Of a stretch of DNA of 27,115 nucleotides, positions 23,101-26,489 are shown piece after piece; positions within the stretch are counted from its first letter, which is position 1, and each line of letters opens with the position of its first letter. Made by a program: the position numbers and the translations under genes. Source of the DNA: Hirudo medicinalis (Eukaryota > Annelida > Clitellata > Hirudinida > Hirudinidae). The notes beneath the pieces were generated by a model. That model had not been told where the DNA came from, did no database searches, and saw nothing but the letters and a program-made list of their open reading frames with translations. The stretch spans positions 63,959 through 91,073 of the forward strand of contig MPNW01000295.1 in assembly GCA_011800805.1 (NCBI GenBank), given 5' to 3'.

Positions 23101-25893
23101 AGTCATTCAAGTATGCTGACCTGCTTCATTAAACCATCCCCTTTTCACCAAAAAGAATGACATGAACAAGGCTCCTTCATCAAAAATAGTTTTGGAATCT
23201 GCTGGCATCGAACCAGGTGTTGAACCACCAATGTCTGCATGGTGGCCTCTGCAAGCCACATAGAAAACTGGTTTTGGAATGTCACTATGAAAAACCTTTA
23301 AATAAAAAAAGTAATTAGAGAAATAATTTAGAAATGATGCAATTAAACATTGAATAATATAATTAATAAATTATATCCAAGATTGGGTTATGAATTAATT
23401 CACTAACGAAATTTATTTGAAAGCATTCGCGCTTTAAATATGTTAGTTATAGCAACTCTTGAGAGCGGCTAGGATTTTAACAACTAATGGTGCTGTATCA
23501 AAGCGAAAGCCTTTTAAGCACGTTTATTAAAAATTGTTTCCACTTATTAAATATTATTTTATAAACAATGTTATTACTATTAGGTTGGCAACTAAGTTCC
23601 CGCCGTTTTTGCGGAATGTTACAATGTAAAAAACGGCGGGAACATAGTTATCCAACAGTTACACTTACTGGTGTAATGACTGTTAAGTCAGGTAAATGAC
23701 TTCCTCCGGCGCAAGGGTGATTACTTAATATGACGTCACCATCCTTTAAATTGTCACCAAGTGCTTCTATCTAGATATTTTTAAAAAGTATATTTAACAC
23801 AATTATAATACATTAACACATGCTGAATATGTGATGAATATGAATATGTGATTCAAATCATAATATCTATTTACATCGGAATGTCAATTATCCAAAAGAA
23901 TCGGAACATAGGGTTGTTAAGAGAATTAAAGTGTTTGGATCATTAAACATTTCTTTGAATCACATAAAGACCTCTAAAAAAGTTAACTGAATATTATCTT
24001 GATAAAAAGTACCAAGACATATTATTTATAAACCATATATTTGTTGAACTCCAGTGCAATAAACATGGTTTTAAATTTAATGGTCCCTACTTTAAATACG
24101 TGAACATATTATTTTTTGACTCTCTGGATTTATATATCGATAATATTTACATAAAGAGCATTTGTATTACGTAACTATAAAAATTTCATATTTTATAGGT
24201 CATAAGAAAGGATGTCCTCATGGTTTTAAAACGGCCCTCAAATGCTGTTTTCATGGTTCGTACATGGTCCTGGAAGGTCACATCAGAAGAAATTATCTCA
24301 ACCTCAAAAACTTTCAAAAGTTCCCACTTATTGTGATGTAAAAATCATCACCGTTAACTATCACCATAAAGGCATCTTCATGTATAGGCTTGATCGTTGC
24401 ATGCTTCTTTGCATTTTATTTAATAAATTTTTTGTAAATCATTTACTCAAACTCATTTTTTATTCAATAAAATTAATTTTATTCATTCCGTTATTATTTA
24501 TGTCCTTAAAATTCAGCCAGCTACTTGCCCTCAAAGAACCTTGTCTCACTTTTTCTAGGGGATTATGACCGGGCTGCCGCAACGGGATTCGAAACCATGC
24601 TGCCATCGCGAGAGGCAAAGCCCTAAGCGCTCGGGAGAATAATGCTCCTTGCTTAAGTAACTCTGTAGTTTAGAGCTCGTATGCGATTTCGAAAAGGGGG
24701 AAAAGTTGGAAAACTTGATATTTGAAAACAGCACTAGGAATGGCATAGAGAATGAAGTTTCTTAAAATTCCGCCTTGGAGCTCCGACAGGAATCCTCAGA
24801 GGAGTTCTCCCGACTTCAAACGTTTCGGCCCTATGAATCTCCTTACATTTTGGGGGGCGGGCCGCATCCGGTAATCAGCCGGATGTCCATGTCGTGTTTA
24901 CCTTTCGCCAACGTTATCTTCGGTTATGCGAGGCTTTCGCTGGCCTTCTTATGCCGATCATTAATGCCTAGAATGGAAAGACTATGAAAGCTCTCATTGG
25001 CTTCTTACATGTCGCTTACTGCATCGCTTAGAAGCCGACAACCTTCGACTCTGCGAAACTCTCTTTGGTCTTCTTGTCCGCCCCAGTTGCCTATAGCGGC
25101 CATGAAAGCTCTCATCATCACATCCATATGCACTCCGATCCATACCAAGATAAAAACCTTCCCACATTCAAAGATTCCAGTTACCATACTCCAGCAACGA
25201 ACTTAACTACCTTCAATTCGAAACCCTCTTTGATGCAGAGGACGAGCTAAGTGGCGCCCGCCTGAGCCCTCTCTGACTAGTAGCATAATAGTAGGTTTGA
25301 GGTAGCAGCAAATATATCAAAGTTTCTGATAAAACTTATACAAGAAAAAGGCAGTTTTGATGCTTTGTGTACCGTTGTCTTGACTCCATGATAACTATCT
25401 AATAACGTTTCTTTAATTTTTCAAACAATAACTTCATTTTACTTGAGACAACCAAATTTATGCAATAAACTATTAGTTTATGTGATATGGACAATGAAGC
25501 AGATATACATCAATACTTATTCATAACTCATCAATACTTGTACTTGGACCTACAGTACTTGTACTCATACTTGGACCTCAGTACTTAGTACCATGTCTAT
25601 GCAGAATGGCTTGAAGAAGGCAGAAGGGCCTGCAAAATCCAGGAGCTAGACCTCAAGAATGATTTTTTTTTATATTGTGGATTACCACTAGATTTGTGTA
25701 TTTCTAACTTTAGTTACAAAATATAATTTAGATACGAATAACCTTACTAGCCTTAAATTTAAATAAGAATAAAGTTACTAGCCTGAAATTGAACAGCCTT
25801 TTGCATAGCTCCAAGATGCACCGGAATGTGTGGTGCATTGGCTACCAATCCTCCATCAGGGCCAAACAAAGCACAGGAAAAGTCCAATCTTTC
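2109..25893 (-). CDS. OPLAH: 5-oxoprolinase, C-terminal HyuB half (13 exons, 5' end outside window)
   Basis: 5-Oxoprolinase is a cytosolic enzyme that uses ATP to open 5-oxo-L-proline to L-glutamate in the gamma-glutamyl (glutathione) cycle. Exons in transcript order, on the minus strand: 25893-25779, 23766-23669, 23295-23121, 21650-21541, 13065-12987, 12905-12769, 12711-12577, 8886-8737, 5765-5691, 5632-5550, 5492-5332, 4921-4827, 2171-2109. Together they are 1,476 bases: 491 codons plus TAA, with matching phases at every junction. Landmarks along the 491 residues are [15 protein letters not shown] (start), [15 protein letters not shown] (about 53-67), [16 protein letters not shown] (about 84-99), [17 protein letters not shown] (about 243-259), [13 protein letters not shown] (about 305-317), [17 protein letters not shown] (336-352) and TPGGGGYG (near the end). 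The family is about 1,290 residues, so the HyuA half lies to the right of the window. Introns are full of dead transposons but no exon is broken, which suggests a working gene. Boundaries come from homology and splice motifs; the first junction is ambiguous. Confidence 0.93.
2172..2385. other. Intron 12, gene-distal part: nothing recognised
   Basis: AT-rich with long T and A runs, and no coding signal. The last exon's polypyrimidine tract and acceptor lie at 2172-2190 on the minus strand. Confidence 0.5.
2386..2590 (-). mobile_element. R2-superfamily LINE N-terminus (zinc-finger/Myb) remnant
   Basis: The minus-strand ORF reads [20 protein letters not shown], then [20 protein letters not shown]. 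Its middle (LELVKDGCR) matches the copy at 1035-1270, and the DNA shares a 24-bp exact word with it. The zinc finger is missing. It is a short fragment in OPLAH intron 12, in the same orientation as the gene. Confidence 0.45.
2640..3215 (+). mobile_element. LINE 3' end (C-terminus of RT polyprotein and tail)
   Basis: The best part is the frame through 2930-3060, with [16 protein letters not shown], then a stop, then [20 protein letters not shown]. The FxNRVVxVWNSLPxxVVxAxxxNxFKxxLD pattern is the usual C-terminal end of CR1/Jockey-group polyproteins. The upstream part (from about 2680) is open but frame-shifted. The element ends in a short GAAT-type microsatellite (gaatgaatgaatgag, 3187-3215), typical of a LINE 3' tail. 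It is 5'-truncated, contains stops and is inactive. Confidence 0.6.
3363..3511 (-). pseudogene. Partial copy of OPLAH exon 8 and its downstream intron
   Basis: Bases 3363-3488 match 8624-8745 with only about five substitutions and one 4-bp indel over some 125 bp. The match starts in the intron downstream of exon 8 and crosses the splice donor (CTTCTCAG|gtaatt) into the exon. Inside the exon the copy has lost roughly 20 bp and then aligns again for about 25 bp (gaatgtaacatcaccaattc against gaatataacatcaacgattc). The exon-like part is 3479-3511 and keeps a perfect donor, but there is no acceptor or full frame. It lies in intron 12, about 5.2 kb from its source. Confidence 0.8.
3516..4826. other. 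Intron 12, remaining part
   Basis: No gene is recognised. Bases 4335-4395 resemble 795-855 next to Tc1 copy 1 and may be the same transposase segment (QKDS...TLLLLK in one frame). Bases 4640-4820 are almost pure A and T. The exon 12 splice donor (GGA|gtgagt) lies at the right end of the stretch. Confidence 0.35.
4827..4921 (-). CDS. OPLAH: OPLAH exon 12
   Basis: Acceptor ttcag|GTGG and donor GGA|gtgagt. It completes a split Gly codon and encodes [20 protein letters not shown] then [11 protein letters not shown]. This is the conserved region after the PYG motif of the HyuB domain: a Gly-rich loop, then a basic strand and a segment matching the family's GGKT...V.PGD region. Confidence 0.92.
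4922..5331. other. Intron 11: nothing recognised
   Basis: AT-rich intron of 410 bases with a TA-dinucleotide tract at 5184-5226. No coding or repeat-family signal is seen. Confidence 0.5.
5332..5492 (-). CDS. OPLAH: OPLAH exon 11
   Basis: Acceptor cctttcag|ATATCC and donor GAAAG|gtaata. It encodes [20 protein letters not shown], then [13 protein letters not shown] and [16 protein letters not shown]. GSGGxGxxxGGxGxxRE and LSERRxxxPYG are two of the strongest HyuB signatures. The first Arg codon is split with exon 10. Confidence 0.95.
5550..5632 (-). CDS. OPLAH: OPLAH exon 10
   Basis: Acceptor atcaaag|GGTCCG and donor AAAAAG|gttcca, with introns of 58 and 57 bases on either side. It encodes [20 protein letters not shown], then DVEVLEK. 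The [20 protein letters not shown] motif is nearly invariant in 5-oxoprolinases. Confidence 0.95.
5691..5765 (-). CDS. OPLAH: OPLAH exon 9
   Basis: Acceptor aatttag|GGTTGC and donor GGGGCA|gtacgt, phase 0 on both sides. It encodes [20 protein letters not shown], then GGSGA. MNNxTFGxxxxGYYETxxGGxGA is a diagnostic HyuB motif. Confidence 0.95.
5766..6334. other. Intron 8, left part: nothing recognised
   Basis: AT-rich with no coding signal. A poly-A tract lies near 6005. Confidence 0.5.
6335..6440 (-). mobile_element. CR1/L2-like LINE 3' tail fragment
   Basis: The segment tttatatagcgccatatgca, then agcatcagaagcgct, matches the tail of the minus-strand LINE at 21721-22540 (tttatagagcgccataagcg, then tgagcatcagggacgct) in the same orientation. 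Further along, gggttttgag may correspond to gggtcttgag. Only the extreme 3' end is present, as expected from 5' truncation during reverse transcription. Confidence 0.5.
6441..6890. other. Intron 8, middle: a spaced 13-bp direct repeat, otherwise unassigned
   Basis: The word cgcttaatcgctt occurs at about 6587 and again near 6650, enclosing about 50 bases. It may be a target-site duplication or a local duplication. No gene is recognised. Confidence 0.35.
6891..7450 (+). mobile_element. LINE ORF1-like protein remnant
   Basis: Conceptual translation gives a coiled-coil-like stretch ([20 protein letters not shown]), then [20 protein letters not shown], then SGLEAG. A shifted frame then gives [20 protein letters not shown] and [11 protein letters not shown]. 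The order (coiled coil, LExxxRxxNVIIxGL, an RRM-like strand VxFxxREAxxxLIKS) matches the ORF1 nucleic-acid-binding protein of L1/CR1-type LINEs. There is a stop upstream of the coiled coil and at least one frameshift near 7310. It ends at a stop at about 7447. It is not demonstrably joined to the other LINE pieces in the window. Confidence 0.55.
7451..8622. other. Intron 8, right part: nothing recognised
   Basis: About 1.2 kb of AT-rich sequence without a convincing coding frame. Short open frames here (for example 8096-8281) are basic and low-complexity and look like chance. Confidence 0.5.
8623..8736. repeat. Source of the exon 8 partial duplication (intron part)
   Basis: Intron sequence immediately downstream of exon 8 that recurs at 3363-3478 with very few differences. 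See the pseudo-exon at 3363-3511. Confidence 0.8.
8737..8886 (-). CDS. OPLAH: OPLAH exon 8
   Basis: Acceptor tacttcag|GGTTGC and donor TCTCAG|gtaatt, 50 codons, phase 0 on both sides. It encodes [20 protein letters not shown], then [20 protein letters not shown] and [10 protein letters not shown]. The PxGSxLxPxxxAAVxGGNxxTSQRxxD signature is a core HyuB motif. Its 3' end is partly duplicated at 3479-3511. Confidence 0.96.
8887..9144. other. Intron 7, left part: nothing recognised
   Basis: No gene is seen. The part from about 8985 is richer in G and C than the surrounding intron and may belong to the SINE-like unit that follows. Confidence 0.4.
9145..9230 (+). repeat. tRNA-like (class II) SINE head, candidate
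   Basis: An A-box-like TGGCCGAATGG at 9152-9162 is followed 58 bases later by a B-box-like GTTCGCAACCC at about 9210. That spacing suits a serine or leucine tRNA with a long variable arm. gcagg at 9146-9150 could pair with cctgc at 9219-9224. The anticodon arm and T stem do not fold cleanly, so it is better read as a decayed tRNA-derived SINE promoter than as a tRNA gene. Confidence 0.35.
9240..9372 (-). CDS. Unidentified coding-like segment
   Basis: The minus strand from ATG at 9372 encodes [20 protein letters not shown], then [19 protein letters not shown], before running into the SINE-like sequence. The composition is protein-like, with an acidic, proline-containing turn. It is not part of the OPLAH alignment and I cannot place it in a family. 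It may be a captured exon or transposon fragment; chance is also possible. Confidence 0.25.
9460..9775 (+). mobile_element. hAT transposase C-terminal (dimerisation) remnant A
   Basis: One frame gives [11 protein letters not shown], then [19 protein letters not shown] shifted frame from about 9639 gives [20 protein letters not shown], then SGHVGN. This matches the hAT C-terminal pattern WWxxxxxxxPxLAxxAxxYLxxPATxVPxExxFSxxGxv, including the conserved Glu. At least one frameshift and several stops inactivate it. It differs in sequence type from the hAT at 19236-20393, so two hAT groups are present. Confidence 0.7.
9968..10130 (+). repeat. 5' LTR (163 bp)
   Basis: It starts TGTTGTGGGTGC and ends GCGAGTTACA, giving the usual TG...CA ends. 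A poly(A) signal-like AATAAA lies near 10079. The first 113 bases recur at 12345-12457. Confidence 0.88.
10136..10153 (+). promoter_or_regulatory. Primer-binding site for tRNA-Ser(GCU)
   Basis: TGGCGACGAGGATGGGAT is complementary to the 3' end (with CCA) of animal serine tRNA of the GCU type, as I remember that tRNA. It lies five bases after the LTR end and overlaps the gag start codon. Confidence 0.75.
10636..10766 (+). other. Single-N junction flanked by exact 65-bp direct copies (assembly artefact)
   Basis: Bases 10636-10700 and 10702-10766 are identical and are separated by one N at 10701. This is the pattern left when two overlapping contigs are scaffolded without merging. The real sequence probably has one copy. 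Confidence 0.88.
10916..12334 (+). pseudogene. Pol remnant: RT thumb/connection, RNase H start, C-terminus
   Basis: The frame to 11279 has [20 protein letters not shown], then [35 protein letters not shown] and FVWTAEHQ, the region after the catalytic YxDD box in Ty3/gypsy RT. A frameshift at about 11265 is followed by [14 protein letters not shown], the RNase H motif with its first catalytic Asp. The N run then hides the rest. After the gap a proline- and arginine-rich C-terminus ([19 protein letters not shown]) ends at TAG 12332-12334. The RT palm with its catalytic Asps is absent. Confidence 0.82.
11404..12212. other. Assembly gap (809 N)
   Basis: The run of N lies inside the LTR element. 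It probably stands for the rest of RNase H and integrase, or for collapsed repeat copies. The true length cannot be judged. Confidence 0.99.
12333..12344 (+). promoter_or_regulatory. Polypurine tract
   Basis: aggagggagagg directly precedes the TGTTGTGGG start of the 3' LTR and overlaps the pol stop codon. It is the plus-strand priming site of LTR retrotransposons. Confidence 0.8.
12345..12457 (+). repeat. 3' LTR, truncated
   Basis: It matches 9968-10080 with few differences (for example actgtactctctaatgc for actgaactatctacgc). It stops after ttggcgaa, just where the 5' LTR has its AATAAA, and an A-rich stretch follows. The last 50 bases of the LTR are missing. Confidence 0.85.
12577..12711 (-). 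CDS. OPLAH: OPLAH exon 7
   Basis: Acceptor atatttag|GGATTG and donor AACCAA|gtaagt, 45 codons, phase 0. It encodes [20 protein letters not shown], then [20 protein letters not shown] and IPLNQ. FDFSGTxxxxxGNxNAPxAxTxSAxxYxLRC is a central HyuB motif. Confidence 0.96.
12769..12905 (-). CDS. OPLAH: OPLAH exon 6
   Basis: Acceptor gttcacag|CTGCG and donor CCAGAA|gtgaga. After a split codon it encodes [20 protein letters not shown], then [20 protein letters not shown] and TINPE. The AEDxxDDG-like segment (AEDTLDEG) and the preceding helix fit the HyuB alignment. Confidence 0.93.
12987..13065 (-). CDS. OPLAH: OPLAH exon 5
   Basis: Acceptor ttgcaaag|GGAATA. It encodes [20 protein letters not shown], then MNHIQV and one base of a split codon. 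The donor used here, AAGTCA|gtaaaa, keeps the frame with exon 6. A second donor four bases earlier (CAA|gtcagt) would need the acceptor at cgaag|GCA in exon 6 and would lose four residues. Confidence 0.9.
13066..13479. other. Intron 4, left end: nothing recognised
   Basis: No gene or clear repeat is seen in about 400 AT-rich bases. Confidence 0.5.
13480..14100 (-). mobile_element. R2-superfamily LINE C-terminus (zinc knuckle and endonuclease) remnant
   Basis: The minus-strand ORF 14010-13795 contains [20 protein letters not shown], then [20 protein letters not shown]. This is the C..C/H/C knuckle region just before the restriction-like endonuclease, followed by the (R)YxWRHNxVL motif. The usual His of the knuckle appears to be Leu. 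Further along, in other frames, are [15 protein letters not shown] and [18 protein letters not shown], which resemble the PD-(D/E)xK endonuclease pattern RPDIVxxS...ELTVPWE. The reading needs several frame changes, so the copy is dead. It is probably of the same type as the plus-strand fragment at 26490-27115. Confidence 0.6.
14310..14985 (+). mobile_element. R2-superfamily LINE endonuclease domain and 3' tail
   Basis: An open frame reaches 14793 with [20 protein letters not shown], then a His/Trp region ([10 protein letters not shown]) and [20 protein letters not shown]. PDLxxW...VCDVxV is the PD-(D/E)xK core of the restriction-like endonuclease that nicks the target in R2-type LINEs. It aligns well with the second copy at 19000-19227. 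The preceding stretch ([15 protein letters not shown], one stop) is the end of the zinc-knuckle region. A short 3' UTR ends in a (aat)n tract at 14961-14983, the likely 3' terminus. Confidence 0.75.
14986..15348. other. Intron 4: nothing recognised
   Basis: No gene is seen between the (aat)n tail and the next R2-type fragment. It may include 5' sequence of that fragment. Confidence 0.4.
15349..15737 (+). mobile_element. R2-superfamily LINE N-terminus: C2H2 finger and Myb-like domain
   Basis: The frame carries [20 protein letters not shown], then [14 protein letters not shown], a Myb-like [16 protein letters not shown], and [20 protein letters not shown], then [17 protein letters not shown]. 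The finger has C-x12-H, but the first Cys of the usual CxxC pair reads Phe (TTC; TGC would be Cys). C2H2 plus Myb is the DNA-binding module of the R2/Hero-type LINEs. The frame is open for about 130 residues and is then joined, without any RT, to a Tc1 element at about 15738. Confidence 0.72.
15738..16465 (+). mobile_element. Tc1/mariner (DD34E) 3' half with terminal inverted repeat
   Basis: Translation gives [20 protein letters not shown], with the second catalytic Asp, then a frame change near 15840 of a size consistent with 2 extra bases. The second frame, which ends at 16090, has [20 protein letters not shown], with the catalytic Glu 34 residues after the Asp if the two bases are discounted, and a C-terminus ending [13 protein letters not shown]. 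The right end at 16465 reads CAGGGCTAGAAAAAAGG on the minus strand, followed by TA. No matching left end is seen. It contains the single-N artefact at 16112. Confidence 0.82.
16008..16216 (+). other. Single-N junction flanked by exact 104-bp direct copies (assembly artefact)
   Basis: Bases 16008-16111 and 16113-16216 are identical and are separated by one N at 16112. As at 10701, this points to two overlapping contig ends that were not merged. The Tc1 stop codon occurs in both copies. Confidence 0.88.
16500..19227 (+). mobile_element. R2-superfamily non-LTR retrotransposon, degenerate, near full length
   Basis: Domains in order: a Myb-like N-terminus ([20 protein letters not shown], then [15 protein letters not shown]) at 16520-16680; a poorly preserved linker; RT from about 17280 ([68 protein letters not shown], the catalytic FADD at 17991-18002); the thumb ([19 protein letters not shown]); a zinc-knuckle region ([20 protein letters not shown]); and an endonuclease core ([19 protein letters not shown]). 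Motif A has Glu for the usual first Asp (codon 17699-17701), and one knuckle Cys appears as Trp (TGG). Many frameshifts and stops separate the pieces. A hAT element interrupts it at 19236. It is inactive. Confidence 0.85.
19228..20401 (+). repeat. 8-bp target-site duplication pair of the hAT element
   Basis: TCACTTCT occurs at 19228-19235 and again at 20394-20401, directly outside the element ends. Eight bases is the standard hAT duplication length. Confidence 0.9.
19236..20393 (+). mobile_element. hAT transposon B (1,158 bp), internally deleted, with inverted termini and TSD
   Basis: The left end CAGTGGCGGATTTAG and the reversed right end CAGGGGCGAATCTAG agree at 12 of 15 positions, and perfect 8-bp duplications flank them. 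Inside, an ORF from ATG 19720 encodes [20 protein letters not shown], then [17 protein letters not shown] and [18 protein letters not shown]. After a frameshift near 19982 and one stop near 20020 comes the dimerisation part ([35 protein letters not shown]). This is the pattern of hAT elements related to ZMYM1/THAP-type host genes. At about 160 residues of transposase it is far too short for an autonomous element (500-700 residues). Confidence 0.9.
20402..20500. repeat. Dispersed non-coding repeat, copy 2 (weak)
   Basis: It shares ordered words with 26-170 at the start of the window (ccaatcac, cgcagacg, gcacacatacac). If the hAT and one duplication are removed, it follows directly on the R2-like endonuclease remnant. 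It may be that element's 3' region or a separate repeat. Confidence 0.25.
20501..20990. other. Intron 4: possible solo LTR, otherwise unassigned
   Basis: Bases 20759-20975 start tgtagaacctgaca and include tttatagtttaataaagttt, a TATA-like and AATAAA-like pair as in short LTRs. No second copy is in the window and no duplication was found, so this is only a suggestion. Confidence 0.2.
20999..21262 (+). mobile_element. LINE reverse-transcriptase fragment (CR1/Jockey type)
   Basis: One frame gives [19 protein letters not shown]. Another from about 21095 gives [20 protein letters not shown], then [20 protein letters not shown] and TSIIWKM. LPxDWKxAxVxPLxKKGxxxxPxNYRxVSLTSxxxKxxE is RT motif 1-2 of CR1/Jockey-group LINEs. 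It is broken by a frameshift and truncated on both sides. Confidence 0.75.
21263..21540. other. Intron 4, right end: nothing recognised
   Basis: No gene is seen. It ends at the exon 4 donor (AAAAAG|gtaaca on the minus strand). Confidence 0.45.
21541..21650 (-). CDS. OPLAH: OPLAH exon 4
   Basis: Acceptor aaaatacag|GGCTT and donor AAAAAG|gtaaca. After a split Gly codon it encodes [20 protein letters not shown], then [16 protein letters not shown]. The PGxxPxCSGxRNxxDNxxDLxAQxAAN motif is highly conserved in oxoprolinases. The exon is isolated, with 8.5 kb of intron after it. Confidence 0.95.
21721..22540 (-). mobile_element. CR1/L2-like LINE, 3' part
   Basis: Reading right to left: [18 protein letters not shown], then [60 protein letters not shown], and the C-terminus [55 protein letters not shown] and a stop. 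These are the standard post-catalytic landmarks of L2/CR1 polyproteins, spread over three frames. The 3' UTR is about 50 bases and ends in ataaataaatatattattat. It lies in OPLAH intron 3 in the same orientation as the gene and is 5'-truncated and inactive. Confidence 0.85.
22617..22963 (+). mobile_element. Tc1/mariner transposase remnant, copy 2
   Basis: It aligns with copy 1 (514-779) from the same start point and runs further. Segments are [20 protein letters not shown], a frame-broken stretch around the first catalytic Asp (VIFF then a stop), [18 protein letters not shown] and [20 protein letters not shown]. Several frameshifts are present. The C-terminal half and the inverted repeats are not found nearby. 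Sequence from 22964 to 23120 is unassigned. Confidence 0.75.
23121..23295 (-). CDS. OPLAH: OPLAH exon 3
   Basis: Acceptor atttaaag|GTTTTT and donor GAAGCAG|gtcagc. It encodes [20 protein letters not shown], then [20 protein letters not shown] and [18 protein letters not shown]. [19 protein letters not shown] is a strict OPLAH signature thought to be near the active site. Confidence 0.96.
23296..23579. other. Intron 2: nothing recognised
   Basis: AT-rich intron sequence between exon 3 and the MITE. Confidence 0.5.
23580..23659. mobile_element. 80-bp mariner-type hairpin MITE beside a splice donor
   Basis: TTAGGTTGGCAACTAAGTTC at the left end is the typical mariner terminus. The arms 23585-23610 and 23628-23654 are inverted copies apart from one mismatch and one short indel, with a 17-base loop. 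TA dinucleotides flank the unit. Length and design closely resemble human MADE1, the 80-bp MITE of Hsmar1. The element ends a few bases from the exon 2 donor hexamer gtaagt at 23668-23663. Confidence 0.85.
23669..23766 (-). CDS. OPLAH: OPLAH exon 2
   Basis: Donor ACACCA|gtaagt. The acceptor is ambiguous: atag|AAGCAC at 23766 (used here) or ctag|ATAGAAG at 23770, four bases earlier. It encodes [20 protein letters not shown], then [12 protein letters not shown], the conserved GDVxxSNHPxxGGxHLPDxTVITP motif of HyuB. Confidence 0.95.
23767..24550. other. Intron 1, left part: nothing recognised
   Basis: No gene is identified. A 108-codon open frame at 24242-24568 is hydrophobic near its end and has no recognisable motif; it is probably chance. 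Confidence 0.4.
24560..24650 (-). repeat. tRNA-like SINE head, candidate
   Basis: On the minus strand, gagcgcttagggctttgcct, then ctcgcgatggcagcat, then GGTTTCGAATCCC and gttgcggcagccc, resemble the D-arm to T-arm part of a tRNA with a good B box. The A box is not preserved and the stems do not close, so a decayed tRNA-derived SINE is more likely than a tRNA gene. Confidence 0.4.
24651..25260. repeat. GC-richer block with a spaced 14-bp direct repeat
   Basis: This block has noticeably more G and C than its surroundings. The word atgaaagctctcat occurs at about 24984 and again at about 25104, 120 bases apart, with loosely similar sequence after it (ggcttcttacatg, atcacatccatatg). It could be the body of a SINE or an old satellite. 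Overlapping open frames on both strands (25005-25187 minus; 24997-25206 plus) show no known domain. Confidence 0.3.
25261..25778. other. Intron 1, right part, with a short degenerate tandem repeat
   Basis: Bases 25508-25592 contain repeated forms of tcaatactt, gtacttggacct and cagtactt. Otherwise nothing is recognised. Confidence 0.35.
25779..25893 (-). CDS. OPLAH: OPLAH exon 1 of the window
   Basis: Acceptor tgattaatcag-type ending |GAAAGA at 25893, phase 0. It encodes [20 protein letters not shown], then [17 protein letters not shown]. This is the start of the conserved HyuB core, about 770 residues into the full-length family. The 3' edge is ambiguous: a GT donor at GCTA|gtaact (25779) or a GC donor four bases earlier at TTTCAG|gctagt (25783). 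Confidence 0.95.
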
Positions 25894-26130
25894 CTGATTA
25901 AAAACATTTAATTTGTATTTAACTTCCAAATTTATCCTATACAATAAAACCTGTTAATAGGAATATTTTGGGATCGTGGAAAAGTCCATATATGGACTGG
26001 GTTGACGCATTCTCGAATGCCTCAAAAAACTAAAGGATTAAGGACTAAAGGATTGTTGTGACAATATAGAATTTATTTTATTTGCTGAGGACATTTAAAA
26101 CTGAGGTTTATTTTTCAGCAAATCCATTCG
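25894..26130. other. Upstream intron: nothing recognised
   Basis: No further OPLAH exon was found between 25894 and the right edge, so the preceding exon lies outside the window. Confidence 0.5.
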
Positions 26131-26315
26131 GCTTGCCCTGTAATGTTTGCCTCTCTGCTCGCAAGGAGTATAAAAACTTTGAAGGTAGTTTGTTGTAGGT
26201 CCCACGTAGTCAAGGTCAATGGTCAAGACTTCCGCCTCTGGCGACGACAGCACTGATTCAAACTCTGTTGCGGGAGCACCGACCTAACCATCTAGCTATG
26301 TAACGGCCTTACCAA
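26130..26315 (-). repeat. tRNA-derived SINE, candidate
   Basis: On the minus strand, TAGCTAGATGG at 26298-26288 resembles a pol III A box and GAGTTTGAATC at 26265-26255 a B box. Their spacing (33 bases) is short for a tRNA. Sequence from there to about 26130 could be the body. Confidence 0.35.
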
Positions 26316-26489
26316 ATTCAACAAAAAGTCATAAGATTGTTACAGTTCTAAAATTTCATGAAAATGGTCGCCTCAGCTGATGATTTAAGTCATTCAAGCA
26401 GCACTTGCTGGTTGATGGACCCACGTAAAAATAAACATGAAATCATGTGTTGTTGAAGTGGTGTAATAATTAAGATAATTATTATATTA

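Noticed and set aside
24242..24568. 108-codon ORF on the plus strand as a gene
   Set aside because: No motif and a composition driven by AT-rich sequence at its end. It overlaps the SINE-like repeat and lies in an OPLAH intron.
25005..25250. Overlapping 60-70 codon ORFs on both strands in the GC-richer block
   Set aside because: Frames on opposite strands are open over the same bases and none has a known domain. This is expected in a GC-richer repeat.
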